A stretch of DNA of 64,000 nucleotides from Macrotis lagotis (taxonomy: Eukaryota; Chordata; Mammalia; Peramelemorphia; Peramelidae). Position 1 is the stretch's first letter, and the number at the start of each line of letters is the position of its first letter. This document shows, piece by piece, positions 31,346 to 42,157 of this stretch. The notes beneath the pieces are model-generated. The model saw only the letters and a list, made by a program, of their open reading frames with translations, searched no databases and had not been told where the DNA came from. The stretch is from positions 60,927,636 through 60,991,635 of the forward strand of contig NC_133658.1 in NCBI RefSeq assembly GCF_037893015.1. Direction: 5' to 3'. The position numbers and the translations under genes are program-made.

Positions 31346-31745
31346 TATAAACACAGTATCTATTACAATAGTCCTGGCAAGAAGGAATGAGAGCCTCACT
31401 TCGGGTAGGTGGTCTTGAGAGAAGAGAAGGGGGGGGTGCCATGAAATATTGAAGAGATCAAGTAGACAATACTTGGCAGCTGCTTGACCATCGGAGGGAG
31501 AGGAAAAGGGACGTTGAAGTGACAATTGGTTCCTTCAAATGGTGCCTTTAGCAGAAGAGTAAAGTTTGGAAGATAGGTGATCTTCAGGTGAGTTGGGGAA
31601 AAATAATGGGTACCATCTGAAATGCATGAACTTGGAGATTCTGATGGATTTAGATGATGCAGATTGGAATTCAGAAGAGTAATCAGGGATGAGTATATAA
31701 ATGGGAACCATCTTTGTAGAAATGATCAATGCAGTTTGCACAAGT
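31346..31745 (-). mobile_element. L2 LINE, antisense
   Basis: TATTACAATAGTCCTGGCAAG, TTGGCAGCTGCTTGACC, AAGTTTGGAAGATAGGTG and TTTGTAGAAATGATCAATGC. The last block is the antisense of the YxDD area and the rest is C-terminal to it. Confidence 0.8.
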
Positions 31746-31844
31746 GATCTTTTTTATACTAAATAGTTTTTATTTTATACTAAAATAATGTCACAGCACC
31801 TGATTTTGTATGTTTTGCAGAAGCCTGTCTAGGTACTCTGCCGC
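31746..31844. other. Unassigned, T-rich
   Basis: Short AT-rich joint between two elements. Confidence 0.35.
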
Positions 31845-32073
31845 AGAGGTGTCAAACAAAGGTTCTGCCTAAAAGTTCCATCCATCCCACAATACTCCCT
31901 AGTGGCACCCAAACCAGATTAAAGTGTAATTAGGAAATGTTTAACAAAATAAATAAAAATACAGTACAACAGAAACAATATTAATATGCAGTTTTCTAAG
32001 TCAATATGGCCCTTGGGGATCTTTTTCAATGGTTTAGTGGCCCACATTTCTACTGGATTTTGACATCACTACC
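31845..32073. mobile_element. Short inverted-repeat DNA transposon relic
   Basis: Begins CAGAGGTGTCAAACAAAGG and ends GGATTTTGACATCACTACCC, whose complement restates (A)GTGATGTCAAA. Between them are CCTAGTGGCACCC and AGTGGCCCACATTTCTAC. I recall dispersed marsupial copies with this GGTGTCAAAC tip. A non-autonomous element of about 230 bp, probably hAT-type. Confidence 0.55.
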
Positions 32074-33124
32074 CTAGAGGATATAGATAGGTAGTAAAGG
32101 AGCCAAGTTAAAAGTCAAAATGAGGTCACTGGAGTTTCATTAAATCCCCAAGCAGTGGTGAGGTTCAGGATAATAACCTTCCTTCCCCTTTTATTGTTTG
32201 GAAGCCATGACCTTTCTCAGGAAATCACCCAAGGGACAGGATGGAGACCTCTCCCTTTTAATTAATAAAAACAACTGCTTTGGGTCTCCTGAGCATCACC
32301 CCACTGAGGGCCATTGATCTTGACATTCTAAATTAGATTAGGGAGGTCCTGAAGTTTGCTTGGCTAGTCTAAATTCCCAAGGCTTGCTGGGGAATCTTTT
32401 ACATGCAAAGATGGCTCATTTCTAAAGCTAGTCTCTAGAAAAACACAATTTGTTTCAAAGACTTACCCTCTCCCACTTATAATGAGTGGCAATATGAAAA
32501 TCTGATGAAAAGAAACTAAATGAAGCTACTCTATGCATTTTTTTTATTTTTTACAGGCTGAGCCTTCTCATTAAATCCTTTCCAGAAGTCATTAAAGTAG
32601 GAGATCAAAAGGTGACTAGGTACATATTCTTCCTTGGCCTCTGATGAATGGTTATTCAAAGAAAATGATCTAATGAGCCTTTGGAACCTGAGCAGATGGC
32701 CTCTGCTTTTCCAATCCAATTTCCGATTGCACTTCAATCTTGTAATGTCAAGTTATAGGTAGGTTGGAGGAAGATGAATTCTGGGAAAGGAATGATTATT
32801 TTCTTCACAAAGGGCTAACTCTTTCTTCACATTAACCTGAGAATTGTATGGAGGTCTAGGTGTAGATATCAAAAGGAAAACTAATCTTAATGGATCAGAC
32901 CTGCAAGTTTCACTCCAAAAACTTCTGAATTCAAGCCCCTATATTTGGATCACAGGGCCACATTTTTTAATCTCTATTTTATGCACTAAACTGAGGCAAT
33001 AGTCCTAAATAGCACTCCAGGGGGGTTTCTCTCTTAGTCAAAACTGGCAAGATTCTCACCAGAGTCCTCCTTGATAAGTTGATCCTTCACCTGGATAATA
33101 GTCATCTATCTTAGAGCCAGTGAT
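32074..33124. other. Unassigned sequence, about 1 kb
   Basis: No family recognised. Open frames reach only about 68 codons. A T-run near 32540 precedes TTTTACAGG, a splice-acceptor look-alike, with no exon after it. Confidence 0.4.
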
Positions 33125-33424
33125 GGTGATGAAGACCATGCATGATATCAGAGAGATGATGCTATCACATGCATGAGAAATGGATTTGAGTGGGGGGGGG
33201 CAGTTCTGTGCTAAGTCACCAGCCTCACTTTCTCCTCCAGAGGCATCCAGGTCCAATGATCAGATATGAATCAGATCAACTGGAGATGCCCTGGATGAAA
33301 GGCAATCAGGGTTAAGTGACTTGCCCAGGGTTACACAGCTAGTAAGTGTCTGAGACTGGACTTAAACTCTGGTCTTTCCTTCAGGGTTGGTGTGCTCTAC
33401 CCACTGGTGTCATCTAACTGCCCA
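33125..33424 (-). mobile_element. RTE-tailed SINE, antisense, nearly full length
   Basis: GAGAGATGATGCTATCACATG, GCTAAGTCACCAGCCTCAC, TGAATCAGATCAACTGGAG, TTGCCCAGGGTTACACAGC, then worn head CTCTACCCACTGGTGTC. Confidence 0.88.
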
Positions 33425-33427
33425 GAC

Positions 33428-34915
33428 TGAAGGCCAGTAAAGCTTCAGAAAGGACAAGGAAGAGTCAATATGATGTTTGCCATCTAGCAACTACAGGAGA
33501 AATTCAATGAATAGAACACAGGGTCATACACAAAGTTTGTAGAGCTGAACAAGGTCTTTGATAATGTCAATCATAATGACTTATAGAACATTATGTTAAA
33601 ATGTGGTTGCTCAGAGAAGTTCATCAGTACTGTACAGAAATCTTATGGTGGCATATATGCCCGGATTCTGGATAGTGGAAGATGCTCTCGAGACTTCTCA
33701 CTCACCACTAGAGTGAAACAAGGATGTGTCCTTGCTCCCATATTTTTTTTTTTAGCATGATGTTTCCAGCCATGTTGTCATACACTTTCAATAAAGATGA
33801 ACACAACACCAAGGTTAGTTACCAAACAGATGGTAAATTCTTCTACTTGAAAAGGCCACAAGCCAAGACTAAAGTGGAGGGAGTGTTGATGCATGATCTT
33901 CTGTTTGCAGATGACTGCCCTCAGTGTAGCCTCTGAAGCTGAGATGTAACAAAGTCTGGATCAATTCTCTATTGCTTCTGCTCATTTTAGTCTAACAATT
34001 AACACCAAGAAAACACAGGTGCTCCATCATTCAGTGCCATGCCACCCATATGGGGAATTATTGGTTAACTACTGGTTAAGTTTTGAAAGCTATGGATAAG
34101 TTCTCTTACATTAGCAGTATATTTTCCAGGAATGTACATATTGATAATGAGGTTGACATGTGTATTGCCAGAGCTAGCTTGTGTTTGGGAGGCTCTGAAG
34201 GAAGGTGTTGGAGAGAAGAGGTATTAGACTGACTACCACACTGAAGGTCTACAGAGCTGTTGTGCTGACTTCATTATTGTATGCCTGTGAAACTTGGACA
34301 GCCCCATGCCAGGAAACAATCACTTCCATTTGAATTGCCTTAGGAAGAATCTGAAGATCACCCGGCAGGAGAAGATACCAGACAGTGAGGTCCTTTCTCA
34401 GGCTAAACTGCCAAGCATTCAAACATTACTACAAGAGTGCAACTACAATGGGCTGGCTACATGGTTTGAATGCCAAACTTATACCTGCCCTAAAAGACTA
34501 TTTTATGGAAAACTCACCCAAGGCAAGCACTTACTAGGTGGGGGGTTGGGGGGGTGTATGGGTCAGGTAAAACCATACAAGATAACTCTCAAGTTTCTCT
34601 TAAAAACTTTGAAATTAAAAAAAAGAACTTTGGAATTGATTGTGCAGCATGGGAGACACTGGCACAGAACCACCCAGCATGGAATGCCATCATCAGTGAG
34701 GGGACTGCACTCTATAAGAAGGCAGAATGGAAGCAGCTCAAAGTAAACATGAGATGTGCAAGCTTAGAGAACATACCTCAGGTGTTCACATGTACTACCA
34801 GTGCCTAACCTGTGGTAGAGCATTCCAAGCTTATTGATCTGATCAGCAATTTGTCATTATCATAGTGATGTCATTTTGGTCTTCAAGAAAGAAAGACAAC
34901 AAGCACCAATTAGAT
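33428..34915 (+). mobile_element. RTE-like LINE: reverse transcriptase to 3' end, decayed
   Basis: Non-LTR retrotransposon lacking its endonuclease region. Readable motifs: RQLQEKFNE near 33490; KVFDNVNHNDL near 33550 (the conserved FDxVxHxxL); RVKQGCVLAPIF at 33710-33745; LLFADDC at 33898-33918 (the catalytic YADD box as FADD); YACETWT near 34280; RILPDSEVL-like KIPDSEVLSQAKLPSIQTLL near 34370; and a C-terminal CLTCGRAF zinc-knuckle-like end near 34800. Frame changes are frequent, so it is not active. The last 60 bases (TGATGTCATTTTGGTCTTC, GAAAGACAACAAGC) resemble the tail of the RTE-tailed SINE. RTE or RTE-X grouping is by memory. Confidence 0.8.
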
Positions 34916-34945
34916 ATACATGTTAGATACTATGAGGGAATATAT

Positions 34946-34946
<1 letters not shown>

Positions 34947-34987
<41 letters not shown>

Positions 34988-35238
34988 AAGTAGAAGTAGT
35001 AGTAAAAGTAGAAGTAACACGTGGTAGTAGTGATACCAGTATTGGGGGTGTTGCTGCTGATTGTGGTAGTAGAAGTGGTGATGGCGATGATGATGGTAGT
35101 AGTAGTGATCATGATGGTATTGGTGGTAGTAGTAGTGATGGTAGTAGTGTTGGTAGTGGTAGATATGATGGTGGTGGTAGTAGTAGCGATAGTAGTGGTG
35201 GTAGTGGTAGTAGTAGTGATGTGGTGGTAGTGGTTGGA
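34947..35238 (+). repeat. (TAG)n / GTGATG trinucleotide array
   Basis: About 290 bases of TAG, GTA, GTG and ATG triplets, cleanest at 34947-34987. Starts about 30 bases after the RTE LINE tail. Apparent poly-Val and poly-Thr frames are artefacts. Confidence 0.97.
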
Positions 35239-35249
35239 GTAAGGGTAGC

Positions 35250-35345
35250 TACAATTCATTTGGTATTTACTAAGTGATAAGCACTATAAATATAAGATAC
35301 AGCCTCTGTCCTCAAGAAGCTGCAAGCCTAGTTGGGAAGACAAGA
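35250..35345 (-). mobile_element. L2 3' end, antisense
   Basis: TGGTATTTACTAAGTGATAAGCAC, TACAGCCTCTGTCCTCAAG, AGTTGGGAAGACAAGAC. Confidence 0.7.
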
Positions 35346-35565
35346 CAAATAAATGGCATCCTTCATCCAATCCCCCTCATATCCACCTTTACTAACTCTG
35401 CCATAATAATCTTTCTTGACCATAGATCTGACCATGTCACAGCTCTCTCAACTTTGCACTAGCTCCCTAGTACATGTTAAGTAAAGTTCCCATTCCTCTA
35501 CCAGGTGTTGGAGAATCTCCACCATCTGGAACCATCATCATTTTCTGGCCTTATTTCAAACTATC

Positions 35566-35570
<5 letters not shown>

Positions 35571-35618
<48 letters not shown>
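35571..35618 (+). repeat. (CA)n microsatellite
   Basis: About 24 perfect CA units within the L2. Confidence 0.98.
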
Positions 35619-35619
<1 letters not shown>

Positions 35620-35699
35620 CTATTCAGGCAAATGGTACTCAAATATACCTTTGTGTCTTTGTTCAGTCTGTTCCCTATGTCTCCAGTGCTTCTCCTTGT

Positions 35700-35885
35700 C
35701 TTCATCCCTGGATTTGAACTCAGAGGGTCTGGGTTGAAATCCTGTTTTTTTCCACTTATTCCCCACTGATACCTTGGACAAGTCCCTGAATATTCTGGAT
35801 CTCAGGTTCCTCATCAGCAAAATGAAGGGATTGGATTCAATGAATCCAATGTCCCTTCCAATTCCAAATTTGTGATTCTATGATT
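35700..35885 (+). mobile_element. Type v CORE-SINE
   Basis: GATTTGAACTCAGAGGGTC, GGGTTGAAATCCTG, ACCTTGGACAAGTCCCTG, GGGATTGGATTCAATG and TTCCAATTCCAAATTTGTGATTC. Confidence 0.8.
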
Positions 35886-35962
35886 GATTGAATTCCTAGT
35901 TATCCTTTAAAACCAGTTCCTATATTATGTCCTCACAAAGCCTTCCCTAAATACTATTTCAA

Positions 35963-36205
35963 ATAGGGTAATGGATAGAGTAAAGTCAGGATAGTCTGAG
36001 TTCAAGTCTTAGCCATGTACTAGTTGTGTGACCCTGAATAAATCACTTAACCTCTATCTACCTCAGTTTCCTCATCTGTAAAATGAGGGTAATAGTTGTG
36101 CCAGCCTACCAGGACTAATGTGAGGACAAAGTGAGAACATTTGTAAAGCAGTTTGTAAAGCTTAAATCACTGTTTATATACAAATCATTATTGTTATTAT
36201 TATAA
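35963..36205 (+). mobile_element. MIR/THER SINE, full length
   Basis: GGGTAATGGATAGAGTAAAG, TGAGTTCAAGTCTTAGCC, GTGTGACCCTGAATAAATC, CATCTGTAAAATGAGGG, GTAAAGCAGTTTGTAAAGC. Confidence 0.88.
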
Positions 36206-36645
36206 AAAATAATAATTTCCCCTCATATCTTATATAATGTTTTGTAACCCTAAAGCACTCTCTCATATAAGATTTTACACGCTGGTTATCTGTGATGGAG
36301 CTAGACCAAAAGCATATTTGGGACTGGTGCAGGAAATGGACAGTGAGTTGGATCCAGAATTGAGCAAGAAGGAAAGAACATGAATTGGCCTTAAGAACCT
36401 GGCTTGGGAAAGCTTCTCCCTCACACAAAGGCCAATTTTTAACTGCAGTTCTCCAGCCTCTTCACAATAATCCTGGGAGATAGATATTATTCTTATCCCC
36501 ATTTTACAGATGATGAAACTGAAGTTGAAAGGAATTAAGTGAATTGTCCAAGGTCACAAGGTTATTAAGTGTCTGAGGCAAAATTTGAACTTGGCTCTAT
36601 ATGACTCCAAGCCCAAAACTACTTCTCTATCACTCACCTCTCTTT
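36206..36645 (-). mobile_element. MIR/THER SINE, antisense, with an unassigned insert
   Basis: 36206-36275 starts the antisense MIR (TAATAATTTCCCC.., AACCCTAAAGCACTCTCTC). 36440-36645 continues it (CCATTTTACAGATGATG, CAAGGTCACAAGG, CTTGGCTCTATATGAC). The 165 bases between are unrecognised. Confidence 0.7.
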
Positions 36646-37571
36646 AAAAACAAAACAAAATGAAACACCGGTTAAGCTGTATCATTTCCTCAAACTTTGA
36701 TCCTATTTCTCTCCTCCCAGCCAAAGTCCTAATAAAAACCACCTACATGTATTTGCTTTCTTTCCTCTTCTCAAACTTTTGTAACCTTGCTTCCAACCTC
36801 GCTACTGGAAGTGTTCTTTCCAAAGTGATCAGTGATCTCATAATTGTCCCATCTAACAATCTTTTCTCAATCCTCACCCTTCATAAGTTCTCAGTGTTTG
36901 GTATTTTTGACTACCATCGCTTCCTGGATTCTCTTGCCTCTTTTTGTTTTGTTTTGGGTTTTTTATTTTGACTTTTTTTGTCATTGTTTTCTCTTGGTTT
37001 TCCCCTTTCCTGGATCAGTCATCCTCTGTCTTTGTTGACTTTCTTCCATATCTCACACCTAATTCCTGGGTCTTCTTTTCTCTTTACACCTCATCAGTCC
37101 CCTTGGGTACAATATCTCTGTCTCAGGATCAGTCCTGCATCACCAATTGGCCATTGGACATTTCTAAACTGGTGTTATTTAAGCATCTTAATTATATTGA
37201 ACATGTCTAAGAAAGAAATTATCTTCTACAAGCACAACTTTATTCTAAACCACCCTATTCCTGTTGATTCCTCAGAGCTCCTTATCAATAGCCAGATCTC
37301 ATAGTATTTACAGTCACATCATGTCTCTTTGCCCTGTTTTCTGCTTACAAAATCATTGCCCTACAGCGTGCTCCCATTTACTCTCTCCTGGACTATTGCA
37401 ATGGGCTCCTAATGAATCTCTCTCTCTCTCCAATCTTTCCTCACAGCTGTCAAAGTGATTTTTTTGAAAGTAGGTCTGTGGCATTTCCATGCTCAAAAAA
37501 ATGGCAGTGACTTTTACCTCTAGGATTAAATATGAACTCTTCTGTTTAGCCTTTAAATTTCTTCACAGCCT

Positions 37572-37573
37572 GG

Positions 37574-37655
<82 letters not shown>

Positions 37656-38440
37656 CAAAGAGAGACAAAGACAGAGACAGACAGAGAGGGAGAGAGACAG
37701 AGAGAAAGAGAGAGAGACAGAGACAGAGAGAGACAGAGAGACAAAGAGAGAGCGACAGAGACAGGGAGAGTGAGAGAGACAGGCAGAGAGACAGAGAGAG
37801 AGAAGAGGAGAGGAGATATGTAGACATATTCCCATATGTACACATGTGTGTGTGTATATATATATATATATCCAAGTTTGCATATATATATACACACACA
37901 AATAAAAAAGAATGAGATGTACTGTGTACATATGTGTATGATGTATACAAATATGCACTCATATAAATACCAAACACATATGTGTAAATATACATCCATG
38001 TGCATGTGCACCTGCACTTCATGTACATAGATACAGATACATAAATCTATATGTAAAGTGTGCTATCTATAGATATACACACCTGTATCTATACATGCAT
38101 GAGTACATACATACAATGCCTACATCACATAAATATGTGCACATGTGCATTCACACTCAGATATGCATGTAGATAATGTATACGCATATGTCCACAAGCT
38201 CTTAGGGGATATTCATATATATGCATATATTATACACATCAGACATATGCACATATATAATCTATATATACATCTCCCTACACATATACACACAAATGTG
38301 CCTGCAGATATATAGACCCACTCTTCCTATGTATATACAATATACTAGACATGAGTGTCTATATATCTAGGTATCTACAGGCACATACACACACATAAAT
38401 CTATACATACATCCAGGTATATACATGTGTGTATGCATAA
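37572..38440 (+). repeat. 870-bp satellite inside L2: (GA)n, GACAGA, TA, CATA
   Basis: 37578-37640 clean GA; then GACAGA/GACAAAG mixtures to about 37815; then TATATA, ACATATG and CATAC-rich DNA to about 38440. L2 sequence resumes immediately after, so the block grew in place. Confidence 0.95.
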
Positions 38441-38660
38441 ATTGACTTTCTTGCCTTTCTTCACAAATAATCCTCAGTCTTCAGCTTCCAAATTCTGTCC
38501 TGGTTGTCCCACATGCCTAAAATTCTCTCCCTCCTCACCTTTGTCTCTTATCATCCTCAGCTTCCTGCAGGACTCAGCTCAAGGACCACCTTCTACACAC
38601 TTTTCTTGATTCCCCCAATAGGATTCCACAAAATTATCCTCTCATCTATTTCCTATGTGG

Positions 38661-38690
38661 TTATACAAGGTGTCCCCCAAAGTCTTAGAG
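38661..38690. mobile_element. Possible mariner-type terminal repeat
   Basis: TACAAGGTGTCCCCCAAAG then TCTTAGAGCAG looks like the tip of a mariner element (TACAGGGTGTCCCAAAAGTCTTAGTGC as I recall it). I cannot find the opposite tip, so it may be a fragment or coincidence. Confidence 0.3.
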
Positions 38691-38860
38691 CAGACACTCA
38701 GGATAAGACCATGTGGCTTTCCCCTTCTTGCTGTCCCCATCTCCAGGTAAAGAGTAAGCTCCTAGAAGTGGGACCATTTCACTTTCAGCTTTACATTTCC
38801 AAACCACTGGCTAACATAAAATAGGCCCTTGATAAATGTATGTTAACTGGAATTTGTAAC

Positions 38861-39301
38861 CTGAAAAACAAGGTCTGATCCCATCATATCAGTGTATGAT
38901 CAATGGTCATTCCATGTGCTCTGCTCATATCCATGAAATGTGATAAAAACACAAGAAAGGTCCTTGATATATGGGTGTACTCCTATGGGGAATTTATGAG
39001 AGGACATGGATGCTAGTCACACCCAGTGATCATTCAATGATAGGTCGCCGCATTGTTGAAAGGGCCACCCACATCCTCAAGATTACAGACTTGTTGGAAT
39101 GTTGGAGAAGGTAATAAGAAGTTTGAATGCAGTCCAAGAAAATAATAGAAAGATACTGTAAGACAAGACCTGATTGATAGCCAAATTAATTATATAGATT
39201 ATAAATACTACAATTAAGAAGAGGATTAGACCACTTCTAGCTGGGATTACCAAGAATGCTTTTCAAGACAGAAGTCAAAGTTGAGGTGAGGTGAATCTTG
39301 A
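38861..39301. other. Unassigned sequence
   Basis: No family recognised. Confidence 0.4.
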
Positions 39302-39568
39302 AGGCTTTGTGGCTTAGTGGAAGATGGATGAACTTAGAATCAGTGTGACCTAAGATATGAATCCTGCCTCTGACTCTTACTATCCTTGTGATCCTGGGTA
39401 AGTCACCTAACTTCTCCAAGCCTAAGATTCATCAGCCATAAAACTGGGGTATTAATAGTTAGAACCTACCTCATAGGGATAATTATGATGAACAAATGAA
39501 AGAAGGTATGTTAAGTCCTTTGCAAAACTTAAGGCAGTCTATAGATGTCAGCTCTACTCATTATTATC
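39302..39568 (+). mobile_element. MIR/THER SINE, full length
   Basis: GTGGCTTAGTGGAAGATGG, ATGAATCCTGCCTCTGAC, GTGATCCTGGGTAAGTC, AGAACCTACCTCATAGGG, TTTGCAAAACTTAAGGC. A short TCTA repeat follows to 39592. Confidence 0.88.
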
Positions 39569-40399
39569 TATCTGCCTATCTGTCTATCTAATGCCTTATA
39601 TTAACAGAGTATAATTTGACTGCTTAAAAGAACAGTTGAGAGGAAACTGTCTAGGAACACAAAGGGAGTCATATTCTGCTGAATATTATACCCCAGTACT
39701 CCCTATATAGTGGGAAAGATGAAATTGTAAATGGAGGGCAGAGTGGGTCTTGTTCTACAGCAGTAAAATGTTCTTATGGTATACCACCAGATGGAAGTCT
39801 AATAACCAGGCTGTTGATGCTGCTTTTCTCCTATTCCATGGTCCATCACCTTTGAATTGATGTCTGTTTTAAATGAGTTCAATACTTTTCCAGGCTGTCA
39901 TCTATAAAAACCACTAGAGATGGTTCCAGGAAAATGGAAAATCCCCTCTGGCTAATATTGAGCCATCGTGCCCACAAAGGAATGGCCTCTTTCAGACTGC
40001 CGTCAAGATGGACATATGACTAGCTTTGTTTCTAAGAGAGAGGAAAGGAAGCTGGAGAGCTCTTCGGGGGAAATCAGGTCAGGGAAGAACCATACACAGA
40101 CACACACACAAATAGATGCCGTATGCAAGGATTTAAAGTCTTAATGGGACCTGGCTCAGAGTGAGAGAATCATGCCTGTCTCCTTTTAGCTATTTTTGGG
40201 ATACTGCTATACAATATTTCTAATTTAGAAAATGAAGGGAGCAAGGGTGGGGAAAGGAATATAATATGAGGAAAACAGTACACTAAAAAAGCTAGAGAAA
40301 ATTCCTGCTTCAACAGGAACTACAGAGAACCCAGCTTCTTGGGAGCTTTGGTTTGACCTAGGAAGTGATGCCAAGTGGGGCTGCCTTTTTAAAAAACAC
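39569..40399. other. Unassigned sequence, about 800 bp
   Basis: No repeat recognised beyond the short TCTA run at its start. Possible unique DNA. Confidence 0.4.
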
Positions 40400-40860
40400 T
40401 CCTCTTAGAGAACATTGTACACAGTAACAGGAATATTATAAAGAGGAACAAATGGGAAAGCCTCAGCTACTCTGATCAAGATGATGATTCAATTCCAAAA
40501 AATTCATGATGAGAAATACAACCAGTTCCAGAGAGAGAAGTGATGAACTCTAAATGCAGGTCGAAACCTACTTTTTTAAACTTTATTTTAATTATTTTAT
40601 TTTGTTGGTGTTTCCTTTTACAATATAGCTAACATGGAAATATGCTTTATGTGACCATATATATATATAATATATATTTATAAAATCATATAATATATAT
40701 ATTATATGTAATATATAATGTAAATCAAAGTTCTTTGTCTTCTCAAAGAGGGGAAAGGAACAGAAAGGGGAAAGAGAATTTGAAACTCAGTCAAAAATAA
40801 TTGTTAGAAAAAAATATTTTATATATTTTTGGGAAATATTTAATACAATAAACAAAAATG
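40400..40860 (+). mobile_element. L1 LINE 3' UTR (marsupial type)
   Basis: GAGAACATTGTACACAGTAAC, AGAGAGAAGTGATGAACTC, TAAATGCAGGTCGAAACC, ATAGCTAACATGGAAATATGC. A TA-rich run at about 40658-40715 interrupts the end. Confidence 0.78.
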
Positions 40861-41089
40861 ATTTTAAAAAATAAATCTCTTAACAATTTTGAATATACTG
40901 GTAGTCTCCAATATAAAAAAATAGCCTCAAATTCCAGAACACTATTAAATAGCTCATTTTTAAATAGTTTTGTCCTCACAACCTTTGATGATAGTGATGA
41001 GTCTTTCATTAGAAAGGCAGAATGGTGGAAGGAAAACATTTCAGATAACTAGACCAGTAAAACATAGGGAATAAAAGACAGAGTATAAT
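40861..41089. other. Unassigned, AT-rich
   Basis: Nothing recognised. Confidence 0.4.
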
Positions 41090-41515
41090 ATTTCTCATTT
41101 GTCATGTGAGGAAACTGAGGCTGGTAGAAGGGAAATGATTTATTTGTCTATGTTTACACAGCAATAAGCGTATCTTGGGTTATAAACACAGGTCTCCTAA
41201 CTCCAAGGACAGCTAGGTGGTACTGTGGATATACTACCAGGTCTGGAGTCAAGAAGACTGACTCATCTTTCTAAGTTCCAATCTGGCTTCAGATACTTCT
41301 TAGCTGTGTGACTCTGGGCAAGTCATTTTACCCTGTTTGCCTTAGTTTCCACATCTGTAAAATAAACTGGAGAAAGAAATGGCAAACTACTCTAGTATCT
41401 TTGCTAAAATAATCCTCAGTGGGGTCATGAAGAGTGAGACAGGACTGAAATGACCAAAGGACACTATTTCCTGCTTCCAAATCTAGCAAGTACACTTTCT
41501 ACAATACCATACTAT
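41090..41515 (-). mobile_element. CORE-SINE, antisense, split by a MAR1-type SINE
   Basis: 41090-41206: TGTGAGGAAACTGAGGC, TTACACAGCAATAAGCG, GTCTCCTAACTCC. 41459-41515: GTACACTTTCTACAATACC, the worn tRNA-like head. An approximate AAGGACA repeat flanks the inserted SINE. Confidence 0.7.
41207..41458 (+). mobile_element. MAR1-type SINE, full length
   Basis: GGACAGCTAGGTGGTACTG, GGAGTCAAGAAGACTGACTC, CTGTGTGACTCTGGGC, GAGAAAGAAATGGC, GTGGGGTCATGAAGAGTG and GACAGGACTGAAATGACC. Confidence 0.92.
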
Positions 41516-42157
41516 GGAAACTTTTCCAAATCCCAGATTAATCACTTAAATTAAGTAGATGATGATTTGCATCAAAAATAGTCTTCATTTTGCAAAAACT
41601 TCCCTTATCATAGTTCCTTTGATAGCCTTAAATAAGAACCACCTCTTCTTTCTTTAGCTTTCAGGCTCCCTCCTCCCCACCCACCTTAGTCTTATCTTTT
41701 TTAAAAGTCTTTATTGAACCATCATCTTCTATCATTCCATCTCTCCTTGTGGCTTCCTCCCATTAGACCTATTCTATTCCCTGTCCACAATCTTGAGTCA
41801 TTTCATTTCTCAGTACTCTCTTAGGGAATCTTCTAGCTTCTCTTTCCTCCCTTCCCAATCTCGACCTTTAATTAACCAGTTCAGCTTTACATTGTCCTTT
41901 CCCGCCCCCCCCCCCAATTACTTGCTGTATTACATTCCTAGTCTGAATCATCTACATCCTCTTTTCCACTCTTATACACTTACTCATTCTAAACAATGCT
42001 GGAAGAGATCACAAGACCATTCGGACTAGCTTCACGCTGAAATTATGCTAACTCATCTCAACTGGTCTGCATTATTCTTTCCTCATTGATTCTTAGTAAA
42101 ATTTCCTAAAGGGGCTATTCAAAACCTCTTTTTCTCCTTAAGCTTCTCATATATTAA
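41516..42157 (+). mobile_element. Probable 5' part of an L2, sense
   Basis: Pyrimidine-rich (TCTATCATTCCATCTCTCC; TTTCCCGCCCCCCCCCC). It has the style of L2 coding strand upstream of the endonuclease, but no block is diagnostic. The C-run at about 41903-41914 is notable. Confidence 0.4.

Larger units (their letters stand above)
35346..35962 (+). mobile_element. L2 LINE, sense, split by a SINE and holding (CA)n
   Basis: 35346-35699: CCATAGATCTGACCATGTCAC, ACTTTGCACTAGCTCC, AGTTCCCATTCC. 35886-35962: CCTTTAAAACCAGTTCC, CACAAAGCCTTCCC. The SINE at 35700-35885 separates them. Confidence 0.75.
36660..38860 (+). mobile_element. L2 LINE, sense, RT to 3' end, split by a satellite
   Basis: 36660-37571: TTCTCAAACTTTTGTAACC..GTGATCAGTGATCTC (the FRPxxST..VxDL region), TGTCTTTGTTGACTTTC, ATTGAACATGTCTAAG (the NMSKTE area), TCTCCTGGACTATTGC, ATCTTTCCTCACAGCTGTC, TAAATATGAACTCTTCTG. 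38440-38860: CACATGCCTAAAATTCTCTCC, CAGGACTCAGCTCAAGG, GGCCCTTGATAAATG. About half of L2 ORF2 is represented, without coding capacity. Confidence 0.82.

Noticed and set aside
32530-32600. T-run plus TTTTACAGG as a splice acceptor
   Set aside because: No open frame or donor follows within a plausible distance.
34294-34746. 150-codon open frame with Cys and basic residues
   Set aside because: C-terminal region of the RTE-like LINE; motifs such as KIPDSEVL and SIQTLL identify it.
34930-35259. Poly-Thr and poly-Val frames
   Set aside because: Generated by the TAG/GTG triplet array.
37546-38028. 160-codon minus-strand frame
   Set aside because: Simple-repeat translation across (GA)n and CATA DNA.
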